23,022 bases of DNA from Bacteroidota bacterium (GTDB lineage: Bacteria > Bacteroidota > Bacteroidia > Flavobacteriales > Weeksellaceae), in the NCBI GenBank assembly GCA_023458535.1, contig JAEWYW010000009.1, forward strand, positions 1 to 23,022, read 5' to 3'. Shown here piece after piece: positions 14,536-22,721 of this stretch. Position numbers and translations under genes: made by a program. The notes beneath the pieces were generated by a model. The model saw only the letters and a program-made list of their open reading frames with translations, was not told the DNA's origin and made no database searches. Position 1 is the first letter of the stretch. Each line of letters starts with the position of its first letter.

Positions 14536-16071
14536 ATGAAGAAAATTTTACACTCAGTACTTATATTCACCTCATTATATTCGTTTTCGCAAACACGCGA
14601 CTTGGCGAAACTTGCCAGCGGAGATTTGGTGAATTTCAATGCCATTTACGATCAAAAAGAAAATCTTTTTGGTTATGTAGGCATTTACAATTATGGTAAA
14701 TCTGGCGATACATCTAAAAAATTTGAATATGTAGTTTTAGATAAAAACCTCAACCCACTTGCCAACAACGAATTTGAGGGCGACAAATATGCGGGCAGCT
14801 ATTCTGCGTACATGGATTTCAGGGATAATATTGTTTTAAAACCCAATATCGACCGGTCCGAAATCAATATTTTTAAACTAAAAAATATTACCATACCACG
14901 AACCAAAATACTGTCCTTAAAAAACAATACCATTAAAAATAAAGATTACTTCGAGTATGAAGAGGACGGTAAATTTACCCTGATTGAAGCGCCTAAAAAT
15001 CTAATGGAGGAATACCGTGAGAGCAAAAAGGAGAAAAAAGACAAGGGATACAATTATGAATCCTACGTTTACGAAATAAAGGAAGGCGGTTTGTTGGCAT
15101 TGGAATATAAAAGTTTTAAAAACTTTGTGAATGGTAACAGTTTGATTCGTTTTGATGATGATAAAAAAGAAGTTTGGCGCTACCGTTACAATACCAGCGG
15201 CGACAAAAAAGTGAATGAAAGTTTAACATTGATAGATAAGGATAAAGACAAAATTTACTGTATTCTGCAGAACAATGACAAAAAGGATATGGCATTTCAG
15301 TTATTGGTGTTGGACATGCAAACCGGAAAGGAAATTGCTAAAAAACCGATTACAGGACTTCCGAAGCATACCTTAGACAAAATTGCGGGTTTCAGAACTT
15401 ATAGCTATGGCTCTATTGATAATTCCAAATCTTTCGATGAAAAGATAGTTTTGTTGGGAAGAAATATAGATGACAATCATAATTATACGGGTTTTGCAAG
15501 AATGATTATCGATAAAAATACATACGATATAAAAACCGACGAACTGACGTACAATACCCTTAAAAATCACATCCCAAGATTAGGCAATAATGGCTCTGTG
15601 GAGTCAGGATATTTTTTAGATCCTCGTGATTTGTTCTTTTTAAAAGATGGCAGCATTGGTATCTTGATGGAAAAGTACAAGCCTCAAGGTGAATACTCGG
15701 CTCAAAAAACAACAGATTTGGTGTACATCTACACAGATAAAGATTTCAAACCAAGTGTGAAAATTTTCGAAAAAGAAAAAACAAAGTGGGCTAATGCAGA
15801 TTATCTGTTTTCGCAGTATTTAAACGATGGCAAAGATGTGGTTTTCTACTACAGAGATTATCAAAAAGACACTGCTACCAGAGAAAAAAACTGGAATTTA
15901 TTTATCAATACACTTATTGGTGGGAATTTCAAACAGGAAATTGTGCCGATATCGGCCAAAGACAACTTTTTTGTAAGTCCGTACGTGGGCAAAGAAGGCT
16001 ACATTCTTTTAAGAGAACATAATAAAAAAGACAAATACGACATGGTGAGATTGGAAAGACTGAATTTTTAA
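14536..16071 (+). CDS. Secreted protein of unknown function
   Basis: I do not recognise this 511-aa protein beyond a Bacteroidota-type uncharacterised family. A signal peptide (MKKILHSVLIFTSLYSFS, cut before Q19) sends it to the periplasm or beyond. There is no T9SS C-terminal domain, lipobox or membrane helix in the mature part. The mature protein is rich in Lys/Asp/Tyr with many short beta-type segments (FEYVVLDKNLNPL, FQLLVLDMQTGKEIAK, YSYGSIDNSKSFDEKIVLLG, LFFLKDGSIGILMEKYK). Such 'value, then key' strands suggest a beta-propeller-like or WD/YncE-like fold, which is an inference from pattern only. It has its own promoter and no operon partner. Start ATG gives a clean signal peptide. Confidence 0.85.
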   Translation: MKKILHSVLIFTSLYSFSQTRDLAKLASGDLVNFNAIYDQKENLFGYVGIYNYGKSGDTSKKFEYVVLDKNLNPLANNEFEGDKYAGSYSAYMDFRDNIVLKPNIDRSEINIFKLKNITIPRTKILSLKNNTIKNKDYFEYEEDGKFTLIEAPKNLMEEYRESKKEKKDKGYNYESYVYEIKEGGLLALEYKSFKNFVNGNSLIRFDDDKKEVWRYRYNTSGDKKVNESLTLIDKDKDKIYCILQNNDKKDMAFQLLVLDMQTGKEIAKKPITGLPKHTLDKIAGFRTYSYGSIDNSKSFDEKIVLLGRNIDDNHNYTGFARMIIDKNTYDIKTDELTYNTLKNHIPRLGNNGSVESGYFLDPRDLFFLKDGSIGILMEKYKPQGEYSAQKTTDLVYIYTDKDFKPSVKIFEKEKTKWANADYLFSQYLNDGKDVVFYYRDYQKDTATREKNWNLFINTLIGGNFKQEIVPISAKDNFFVSPYVGKEGYILLREHNKKDKYDMVRLERLNF

Positions 16072-16182
16072 ATTAAAAATTTGGCTCTAAACCTCATGCA
16101 TATGCATCTGGTAATTTCAACAAACAAATAATTGTGTATTATGATCTTAAAGATTTTCTTAACTACACTATTTTACTTTAAA

Positions 16183-16243
16183 AAGGACAAATTTTGATAA
16201 TTAGATGACATTACACCAAAATTTTAAATCTTAGAATGTCCTT
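16183..16243. repeat. Nested inverted repeat in the gap after the secreted protein gene
   Basis: AAGGACA (16183-16189) pairs with TGTCCTT (16237-16243), and AATTTTG (16190-16196) pairs with CAAAATT (16217-16223), with a 12-nt unpaired segment on the right arm. It lies between the 14536-16071 gene and a terminator. It could be a transcript-end structure; nothing else is seen in the 194-nt gap. Confidence 0.4.
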
Positions 16244-16250
16244 AAAATTA

Positions 16251-16280
16251 AAAGTTACTGAGAAATCAGTAACTTTTTTT
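16251..16280. terminator. Bidirectional terminator overlapping the M48 protease stop codon
   Basis: A perfect 11-bp stem (16251-16261 with 16266-16276, AAAGTTACTGA) with a GAAA loop is followed by T's on the plus strand and by TTTTAATTTT on the minus strand. The right arm encodes the last two sense codons and the TGA stop of the minus-strand protease gene. Confidence 0.85.
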
Positions 16281-17573
16281 AGTGTAGTAATTTGCAATTT
16301 TCTGAATGTCGTCCAAGTTTAAATTCCACATAAAACTAAGAAACTGCTGGTAGCTTTCACTTTGCTTTTGAGGTTCTATTCTGTCTAAATATCTGTTCAG
16401 CTGGTATTTTTTTCGGGCATCGAGAATTTTCGTAAAATATTTGCCCAACCAAGTATCAAAATATTTTTGATCTTTGATATTATTGTCTGACATCATTTGC
16501 ATCAAGGCGTAAATACCTGCTCCATAATTTTCGCTGTAAAATTCATTGGGGAGAATTTCCATTTTTGCAATTTTCTTAAGTTGATCAAATTCCAGACTGT
16601 GGGATGTTGATGCAGATTCATTGTCTTTAAGTTCTGGAAAAAGTTGTGTTAGATGGGTGATGCGTGTATCTATCTCGGGGTGAGTAGCGATGGAATCCTT
16701 GTTTAATTTTTCCTTGTACTGGTTGTACTGGTAAGTAGAAAAATCCTCCATCTTCATCCAGGTTTCTTTAAATGGTGCGTCTGGAAGGTTAAAAAGCTTC
16801 TCGTACACTTCTCTTTTTACTACTTTCGGAGAAATAGTATCGAAACGCTGCAAGTTTTTGTAAGCCAACTTATACTGCAATTTATTAAAGTCGGTATTTT
16901 TATACAAAACATAACCGAGAGAGTCTGCTTGCATTTCGTTTTTACGACGTTGAATGCTGCTTCCGTACACAATATTTTTAAAAAGATCAAACGCTTTATC
17001 GGATTTGTTGATTTTTAATTTATTGATTTCTTCAACCTTCGTTTTCGAGTTTTTGTTGGTATTAAAACTTCGCTGTTGCTCTTTTAAGGAATGTTCTAAA
17101 ATCTGATGAGCCAATTCGTGTCCTAAAATAGCCATCAGCTGATCCTCATTTTCCAGCCAATTAAACAGTCCCATGTTAACAATCACTATTCCATCGCCCA
17201 AAGAAAGTGCATTGGGAGTATTGTCCTTAGCGATTAAAACCTGCGGATTGGCAGGAATTTTTGTATTCTTCGCTTTTAATTTTGTGATCAATGAATTGAT
17301 GTAGGTATTGAACTCCGACTGGTGGTGAAAGTCTTTATCTTCAATTTTTTTTCGGAATTCTTTCTGAAATTCTTCATAATTCTTCGCCAATTGCCTTCCA
17401 AGTTCGCCTGGGTATTTGGTCTTAAGATTTTTAGCATAATTTTCATTGATATTGGTATAGTTGGCAAGAAATTGTTTTCTGGCTTTGTAATCTGCGGTGT
17501 CTAATGGTTTATAAGTTTGAGCAAAAACCAATGTAGTGCAGCAAATGTAAAGGAATAGATATATTTTTTTCAT
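16266..17573 (-). CDS. Secreted M48-family zinc metalloprotease
   Basis: The 435-aa protein has a signal peptide (MKKIYLFLYICCTTLVFA, cut before Q19). The M48 core follows: NALSLGDGIVIVNMGLFNWL (120-139), the zinc motif HELAH (152-156) and the third zinc ligand in NEMQADSLGY (Glu213, Asp217). There are no membrane helices after the signal, unlike HtpX, so it resembles periplasmic BepA/LoiP-type proteases. The C-terminal 200 residues are helical and Lys-rich, without recognised repeats. A role in quality control of outer-membrane proteins is known for BepA and is only a suggestion here. It is downstream of the giant outer-membrane protein gene on the same strand (87 nt gap, no clear promoter between), so they may be co-transcribed. 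Its 3' end is part of a terminator stem. Confidence 0.9.
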   Translation of the reverse strand: MKKIYLFLYICCTTLVFAQTYKPLDTADYKARKQFLANYTNINENYAKNLKTKYPGELGRQLAKNYEEFQKEFRKKIEDKDFHHQSEFNTYINSLITKLKAKNTKIPANPQVLIAKDNTPNALSLGDGIVIVNMGLFNWLENEDQLMAILGHELAHQILEHSLKEQQRSFNTNKNSKTKVEEINKLKINKSDKAFDLFKNIVYGSSIQRRKNEMQADSLGYVLYKNTDFNKLQYKLAYKNLQRFDTISPKVVKREVYEKLFNLPDAPFKETWMKMEDFSTYQYNQYKEKLNKDSIATHPEIDTRITHLTQLFPELKDNESASTSHSLEFDQLKKIAKMEILPNEFYSENYGAGIYALMQMMSDNNIKDQKYFDTWLGKYFTKILDARKKYQLNRYLDRIEPQKQSESYQQFLSFMWNLNLDDIQKIANYYTKKSY

Positions 17574-17660
17574 TCGAAAATAATTCAGTAAATAAACAAT
17601 AAATATAATTTATTTTTCGACTGAATGATAAATTGTTTAAAAAATTTTTAGAGAACAGCG

Positions 17661-20600
17661 TTAGAATAATGCTTTAATCTGCATACTGCCAATGTGTATG
17701 GTTCTGTCGCCAGAATTTCTTCCTTCATAGTTGAGGTTGAGTTGAAGGAAAGAATTGATGGCTTGCTGTATGAAAACGCTCCAAACTTGGTTTTTGCCTG
17801 GTTTTAAACCGTCTAACATCTGGTTGCCGACAATACTGAAACTGTTGCCTGTAAAATCGTTTGAAATAAAAGAAAAGTTTCCGCGAATTGAAGTTTTTTT
17901 GCGTTCCCACTGTAAAGATCCAGTGATGTCGAAAGCTTTTAAAAATTCTTCTCCTGTAAGATTTTTCTTTTGTCGGTAAGCCGTGGAAAGTTCTGCCTGT
18001 ATGGCATCTGTAAACTTATAAGTAGCTTTTGGTTTGGTTTCGAAATTATTGAGTTTATAATCCCGCGTTACGAATATCTGCGATGAATTCACAATTTCAT
18101 GGACAGAGTTTTCCCAATCGACACGGAATTCTTTATTGAACCAATAGCCGACATTCACAAAATGAGAAGTCTGTTGCCGCTGTTCATTGCTGTAATTGGC
18201 GTTGAGTAAATTGTTATTGGCAATAAACCGATAGTTACCATTCCAACCCGATTTATCGGTAGGGTTAAACTGAGCAGAAGCTAATATATTCTGATTTTTA
18301 AGTATTTGTTCATCATTCTTTTCAAAAGGATTCAATACCAAAACTTTATCTTTTTTGAAATACGAATTCTGAGAATTAATGGATAGGTTAAAATTCCAAC
18401 GCTTTAAAAATGCATTTTCGGAATTGAAGACGACCGCGGGATTGACGAATAAAGCCAACTGCAATTTGTTTTTATTGGATGGTAGGTATTTTACCGAATT
18501 GGTATAGACCCTTATGTATTGAGCTAAATCAGCATACTCAGCAATTTCAAATTCATCCAACTGTTGTACACCGTCACCGTTATAATCTGTCCATTTGTAC
18601 ACACCTTGCCCATCGGTCACTTTGAGGTATTGAAACTCCCTTTGAGCCTCCTGTCCGTTTCCTAATTCGTAAAAAGCCTGCAAACGCATACCATTGCGGA
18701 AGAGTTGCTGATTGTAAAGAATATTACCCACGATGAAATCCTGATTGTAATTGGCATTATCGTAGGCGTCATTGTAAAAGAATTTTCTGTAATGTACTAA
18801 GGCGTTTAATGTTGTCTTCTCCGTTTTAATAATCTGACTTTCCGCCATGAAACCGAGAATCTTGTTCATGTTTTCCAATCTGTTTTCTCTCACAGAGTCG
18901 TTCGCACGCAGATACATCTTCGCCAGTAGTTTTGTTCTTGCAGTATCACCAATTTTTCGTTGTACAAAAACTTCTCTCCAACTAAAGCTGGTAACATCCA
19001 TTAACCCTATTTCATCATACTTCTTTTCATTATGCTCCATACTTGCGCCGGTGCTCCAGCTCCCTTTTTTATCGGTATATTCTGTGGCAACGGCTCCGCG
19101 GATAAATTTAGTATCTTGAGTAGTAGAATTAGTGTCCAAATACGAGAGTTTCCCCTTGGTGTTGAATTTTCCTTTCAGCCAACCGAAATCGAGATCATTT
19201 TTTATTCCTTTATAGGTGTCCTGCTCGTCTAAATAGTTGAGTCTGTAATTAATTATGGAATTGTTTTTCCATCTGTTCAAAAAGCTAAATATAAATCTGT
19301 TTTGTGTTCTCTGGCTAAATTCCTGTGCAAGGTTAAAATCTCTTGAAAATTCTACATCATTAATTCGGTCTAAAATATGGAACTTTTTATCTATTCTTTG
19401 GTATTCAAAACTTGGTGTTCCTTTCCACTCATTTTTTGTAAAAGTTTTGTTACCGTAAATTCTGGCTGCGTAACCGAGATTAGAAGCGTTGTCTTTAGAG
19501 GAAAATAAATTGATGTCGTAGTTGCTTAAAGAGAAATCTCCACCTACTTTACCTTCATTTAATAAATATTCTGTGTTAAAAGAATATACCTGAGATTTTT
19601 GGGGTGATGGAAGTTTACGCACTGCTCTGTAATCGCCCATGTTAGGACCTACATATTCGAAAACCCGCCCGTTATTAGTGGTCTGCTTCACTTTGTAGTC
19701 TCCTAAATTGGCTCCGAAGTAGGTAAATGCAACTTGATATAAAACGATGTCTGATGCCGTGGTAAATTCATAGTAATCACCATTGGCGCCATTTTCTAAC
19801 TTGTAGAGAATTTTATTTACATCGTAATCGGTAACAACACCCGATGGAGCATACATCAAATTAGTGTCATTTCCTGCTTCTGCAAGAATCTGCTCATCTT
19901 CTTTGGAGAGATTTAAAGCCAAGGGTGAATTTTTATTATCGTTCTCTAAAAACCAATTGAACCCTAATCTGAGTTTTTCTCGTGCATGATTAATTCCTCC
20001 AGTAAATTGGTAACGCGAGTAGTTTCTGTTGGTATAGTTGAAAGAAATGGTGATAAAATTCTGACTGAAAATAGGGCGGAAACTCGTAAATGTAATCTCT
20101 CCAGTATTATAATTAATAATATAATCTTGATTTTCCCCTCTTTTCATCAAAATACCATCAATAAACACCTGCTCCGAACCTGAGATGATGGTAATAAACT
20201 GTTCGCCATTCTTTCCTGTTAATCGGTAGGGCCCCTGATTTCCTTCCACAGCCTGAAAACGAATTCTGTGAAATTCACTTCGTGCCACGCCCATTGCTAC
20301 ATCTACTTTGGTTTTGTTTTCAGTTCCGAAAATTGTCCCAAACTGAAGTCCCATACTTTTTCGCTGATATTTGGCGAAATAGGTTTTATCATCCATCAAA
20401 TCCAAATGACCGGCACGCAGAATAGATTTGTCTTTAATATTCAGTTGAATGTAGATTTTATCAAATTCCTCCAGTGTTTGCGTATATCCATCTGCCTGTA
20501 TAGGGAGATTATGGTCAGAAATACTCGCCAAGATACTTACATACTTGGATAATTTACCGGTTATTTGTAAGTCCATGGAGCTTTGTACCGACTGGCCTTG

Positions 20601-20894
20601 ATTATTACCAAAAGTAATTCCTCTAATGATGGAACCCTTTGAATTCAATTCACCTAAGAATCGTTGTCTATCGTTTTTTAAAAGCACAGCATCGTCTACG
20701 ATTATTTTATTTTGATTTTTGATAAAATCTAAGGTGTCTTTAATGAAATAATCGGTTTCTATTTTTGCGGCTAGGATACTGTCTTTTTTTGTAGAATCTT
20801 TTGGTAGATTGGGGTTTTGCCATGTAAAAACTTGGGCCTTTGTAAAAAAGCATCCGAATATAACAAACAAAAAAATGAAAATAAAATTTTTCAA
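17661..20894 (-). CDS. Very large outer-membrane beta-barrel protein, uncharacterised Bacteroidota family
   Basis: About 1077 aa. The signal peptide MKNFIFIFLFVIFGCFFTKA is cut before Q. A conserved-looking N-terminal block (LNSKGSIIRGITFGNNQGQS, ISDHNLPIQADGYTQTLEEF) is followed by INYNTGEITFTSFRPI and some 700 residues of alternating aromatic strands ending ...IHIGSMQIKALF, typical of a large barrel. An EF-hand-like loop (DYNGDGVQQLDEFE) sits near residue 770 of the mature numbering used here. No TonB plug, OmpA or T9SS domain is seen. The GEITFTS strand style resembles parts of the T9SS translocon SprA, but SprA is more than twice as long and this is not it. The frame opens with TTG 20915, but that codon is inside the promoter -7 element; TTG 20894 gives a normal signal peptide. 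An M48 protease gene follows. Confidence 0.8.
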   Translation of the reverse strand: MKNFIFIFLFVIFGCFFTKAQVFTWQNPNLPKDSTKKDSILAAKIETDYFIKDTLDFIKNQNKIIVDDAVLLKNDRQRFLGELNSKGSIIRGITFGNNQGQSVQSSMDLQITGKLSKYVSILASISDHNLPIQADGYTQTLEEFDKIYIQLNIKDKSILRAGHLDLMDDKTYFAKYQRKSMGLQFGTIFGTENKTKVDVAMGVARSEFHRIRFQAVEGNQGPYRLTGKNGEQFITIISGSEQVFIDGILMKRGENQDYIINYNTGEITFTSFRPIFSQNFITISFNYTNRNYSRYQFTGGINHAREKLRLGFNWFLENDNKNSPLALNLSKEDEQILAEAGNDTNLMYAPSGVVTDYDVNKILYKLENGANGDYYEFTTASDIVLYQVAFTYFGANLGDYKVKQTTNNGRVFEYVGPNMGDYRAVRKLPSPQKSQVYSFNTEYLLNEGKVGGDFSLSNYDINLFSSKDNASNLGYAARIYGNKTFTKNEWKGTPSFEYQRIDKKFHILDRINDVEFSRDFNLAQEFSQRTQNRFIFSFLNRWKNNSIINYRLNYLDEQDTYKGIKNDLDFGWLKGKFNTKGKLSYLDTNSTTQDTKFIRGAVATEYTDKKGSWSTGASMEHNEKKYDEIGLMDVTSFSWREVFVQRKIGDTARTKLLAKMYLRANDSVRENRLENMNKILGFMAESQIIKTEKTTLNALVHYRKFFYNDAYDNANYNQDFIVGNILYNQQLFRNGMRLQAFYELGNGQEAQREFQYLKVTDGQGVYKWTDYNGDGVQQLDEFEIAEYADLAQYIRVYTNSVKYLPSNKNKLQLALFVNPAVVFNSENAFLKRWNFNLSINSQNSYFKKDKVLVLNPFEKNDEQILKNQNILASAQFNPTDKSGWNGNYRFIANNNLLNANYSNEQRQQTSHFVNVGYWFNKEFRVDWENSVHEIVNSSQIFVTRDYKLNNFETKPKATYKFTDAIQAELSTAYRQKKNLTGEEFLKAFDITGSLQWERKKTSIRGNFSFISNDFTGNSFSIVGNQMLDGLKPGKNQVWSVFIQQAINSFLQLNLNYEGRNSGDRTIHIGSMQIKALF
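18546..18587 (-). other. EF-hand-like calcium-binding loop coding segment in the giant outer-membrane protein
   Basis: The encoded DYNGDGVQQLDEFE fits the loop pattern DxNxDGxxxxDEF, with acidic ligands at positions 1, 3, 5 and 12 of the loop type. It interrupts the beta-barrel region between YKWT and IAEYADLAQY. In a secreted beta protein this suggests a calcium-stabilised turn or surface loop; the metal is inferred, not shown. Confidence 0.5.
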
Positions 20895-20912
20895 CCCCTT
20901 GAATATAACGTA

Positions 20913-20920
20913 CAAAAATA
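20913..20920 (-). promoter_or_regulatory. -7 element of the giant outer-membrane protein gene
   Basis: TATTTTTG on the minus strand matches TAnnTTTG and ends 18 nt before the proposed TTG start at 20894. No well-spaced TTG is found for the -33 half. Its own TTG (20913-20915) opens the longest frame and is probably a false start. Confidence 0.45.
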
Positions 20921-21002
20921 GGATAAATATCAGTAGAATTTATTCTTTTGAATTATTAACAATAAATTAATGTAAATATTATTTCATCTTGAAAAATCGG
21001 CT

Positions 21003-21010
21003 TAATTTTG
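21003..21010 (+). promoter_or_regulatory. -7 element ahead of the first T9SS cargo gene
   Basis: TAATTTTG matches TAnnTTTG, 36 nt before ATG 21047. The only nearby TTG (20989-20991) is 11 nt away, too close for a -33 box, so the promoter is half supported. Confidence 0.42.
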
Positions 21011-21046
21011 CGGTATAAATTATTAAAAAATTAAAATTATTCTATT

Positions 21047-21832
21047 ATGAAAAAGATTTATTCTTTATTTGCGACACTTTTATTTTCGGTATTTGCATTG
21101 GCGCAAACTGCAACATTGATAATTAATAACGCAAATGCAGGAGGTTCAGCAGTTCTTGGTACTGGAACATATAGCAGTGGTGCTGAGAGGGTGTGGGCTA
21201 CTAATGGAATTGCACTAGGTGGTAAAGCAATTACGAGCAATGTTAATAATACTCCTTCTGGCTCGGCTGCAGGCACTAATATACAGAGGCAGGCTAACAA
21301 TGCAGTCATTTATAATACAACTGCATTGCCTGGGAAAATATTAAGTGTTAGCATTAACTACGTTGGATCTGCAAATGATTTCAATTTTTTTGGAGGAAAT
21401 AGCTCGAGATTGGTCAACAGTAATACAGGTAATTATACTGTTACTGGGGGAACGGTTGTAGGAGGTGCATCAACAAGTGGTTGGACTACAGTAGACTTTC
21501 AAGGAACCAACTATACATATTTTGCAATCAAAAAAGGCTCAGGAGTATCCTATATAACATCGATTGAAATAGTATATGAAGCTCAAGTTTTAGGTTTGAA
21601 TGATATTAACCTTCATAATAAAGTTTTTGTGAAAAACACACTGGTAGATTCGGAATTATTTTTTGGAACATCTGCAGATATCAAAATTTTTAATATGTAT
21701 GGTCAGATTGTAAAAGAAGCAAAGGTTTCTGATAAAAAATCATTAAATGTTTCAGATCTTGTAAAAGGAAATTATATTGTTACTGGTATTGTTAAAGGAG
21801 ATAAAATCTCACAAAAAATTATTAAAAAGTAA
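21047..21832 (+). CDS. T9SS type A sorting domain-containing secreted protein
   Basis: The 261-aa protein has a signal peptide (MKKIYSLFATLLFSVFALA, cut before Q20). A beta-rich domain of about 155 residues follows, high in Gly/Ser/Asn/Thr (NNTPSGSAAGTNIQRQANNA, NDFNFFGGNSSRLVNSNTG, YFAIKKGSGVSYITSIEIVY). The type A C-terminal sorting domain is at about 190-261 (ADIKIFNMYGQIVKEAKV, LVKGNYIVTGIVKGDKISQK, ending IIKK). The CTD directs export through the type IX system and attachment or release at the surface. The middle domain resembles an accessory, possibly ligand-binding domain seen beside secreted nucleases and adhesins, but no enzyme motif is present. It has a terminator of its own, so it is separate from the next, similar gene. 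Confidence 0.87.
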   Translation: MKKIYSLFATLLFSVFALAQTATLIINNANAGGSAVLGTGTYSSGAERVWATNGIALGGKAITSNVNNTPSGSAAGTNIQRQANNAVIYNTTALPGKILSVSINYVGSANDFNFFGGNSSRLVNSNTGNYTVTGGTVVGGASTSGWTTVDFQGTNYTYFAIKKGSGVSYITSIEIVYEAQVLGLNDINLHNKVFVKNTLVDSELFFGTSADIKIFNMYGQIVKEAKVSDKKSLNVSDLVKGNYIVTGIVKGDKISQKIIKK

Positions 21833-21855
21833 ATATTAAATATATTTAATATCTT

Positions 21856-21884
21856 AAAAATCACCTTATTGAGGTGATTTTTTT
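21856..21884 (+). terminator. Terminator after the first T9SS cargo gene
   Basis: An 11-bp stem AAAAATCACCT (21856-21866) with AGGTGATTTTT (21872-21882), loop TATTG, ends in a run of T. It lies 23 nt past the stop codon and about 25 nt before the next gene's ATG. Confidence 0.9.
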
Positions 21885-21907
21885 GTACATTTATAACAAA
21901 AAATATT

Positions 21908-22702
21908 ATGAAAAGAATTTTTACAATTTTAGGTTTTGTAACATTTTGTAGCGCAGTTAGTGCACAAAATATGATTACTAATGGAGATCTTGAAACATGG
22001 ACTGATGCAACTCAGAAGCCAGATGGGTGGTTCAGTATGGGGGGAGGAAGCAAAGAAACTACAATCGTTCATGGAGGTGCAAATGCAGTTAAAATTTCTC
22101 CAGTTTCTGCAACTGCGAATGGGAATTTAGATTATGTTGATGTAGCTGCGACTGAAAATACCAACTATACCGTTTCTTATTGGGTTTTAGATAATGATCC
22201 AAATGCGCGAGCTAGACATTGGATACAGTTCAGAAGCTCTGGGGGGAATATTTCTGCTGGAAGCGCAGGGCAGCCATTTCAACCAAGCACCTATACAAGT
22301 GATAATCCACAATGGGTAAATACTACTGCAACTGCTCTTACACCTGCAGGAACAACTTTATTACGATTAAGTTTACGTGTTTATGCTCAAAATAATGTTA
22401 CAACCGGCGCTATATATTTTGATGATATTGTGTTGGTGCCAGGGTCTACCTTAGGAACACAAGATGTAAATCTTATAAAAAATAGTGTAAAATTATCTTC
22501 AAGTATAGTCAGTGATAACTTGGCGGTTTACGTACCAGGAAAAGTTAATTTGAAAATTATAAATTCATTAGGGCAGACGATTTATTCTTCTGATTTTGTT
22601 GATATGTTGCAAATTAATACTTCTGAATTAAGCAGTGGAACTTATTTTTTGCAGGTGCAAACAGGAGTGTCTCTGGTTGTTAAGAAATTCATAAAAAAAT
22701 AG
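21908..22702 (+). CDS. T9SS cargo protein with a carbohydrate-binding-module-like domain
   Basis: The 264-aa protein has a signal peptide (MKRIFTILGFVTFCSAVSA, cut before Q20). A jelly-roll-like module follows at about 21-178: NMITNGDLETWTD, GSKETTIVHGGANAVKIS, NTNYTVSYWVLDN and the closing GAIYFDDIVLV, a layout typical of CBM4/9-like galactose-binding-fold domains. A type A sorting domain is at about 190-264 (VNLKIINSLGQTIYSSDF, LSSGTYFLQVQTG, ending FIKK). No catalytic domain is present, so a surface binding protein is most likely; the ligand is unknown. The only promoter-like site is a one-mismatch -7 (TACATTTA, 21886-21893) between the upstream terminator and the ATG, so it may be transcribed independently. 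It is followed by its own terminator. Confidence 0.87.
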   Translation: MKRIFTILGFVTFCSAVSAQNMITNGDLETWTDATQKPDGWFSMGGGSKETTIVHGGANAVKISPVSATANGNLDYVDVAATENTNYTVSYWVLDNDPNARARHWIQFRSSGGNISAGSAGQPFQPSTYTSDNPQWVNTTATALTPAGTTLLRLSLRVYAQNNVTTGAIYFDDIVLVPGSTLGTQDVNLIKNSVKLSSSIVSDNLAVYVPGKVNLKIINSLGQTIYSSDFVDMLQINTSELSSGTYFLQVQTGVSLVVKKFIKK

Positions 22703-22721
22703 GTTATATTATTTCAGTAAG

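Noticed and set aside
16096..16107. ATGCATATGCAT palindrome as an operator
   Set aside because: It lies behind a gene, about 1.4 kb from the nearest start on the other strand, so an operator role is implausible.
17661..20894. SprA, the T9SS translocon
   Set aside because: The protein is less than half the length of SprA and lacks its overall organisation; only local strand motifs are similar.
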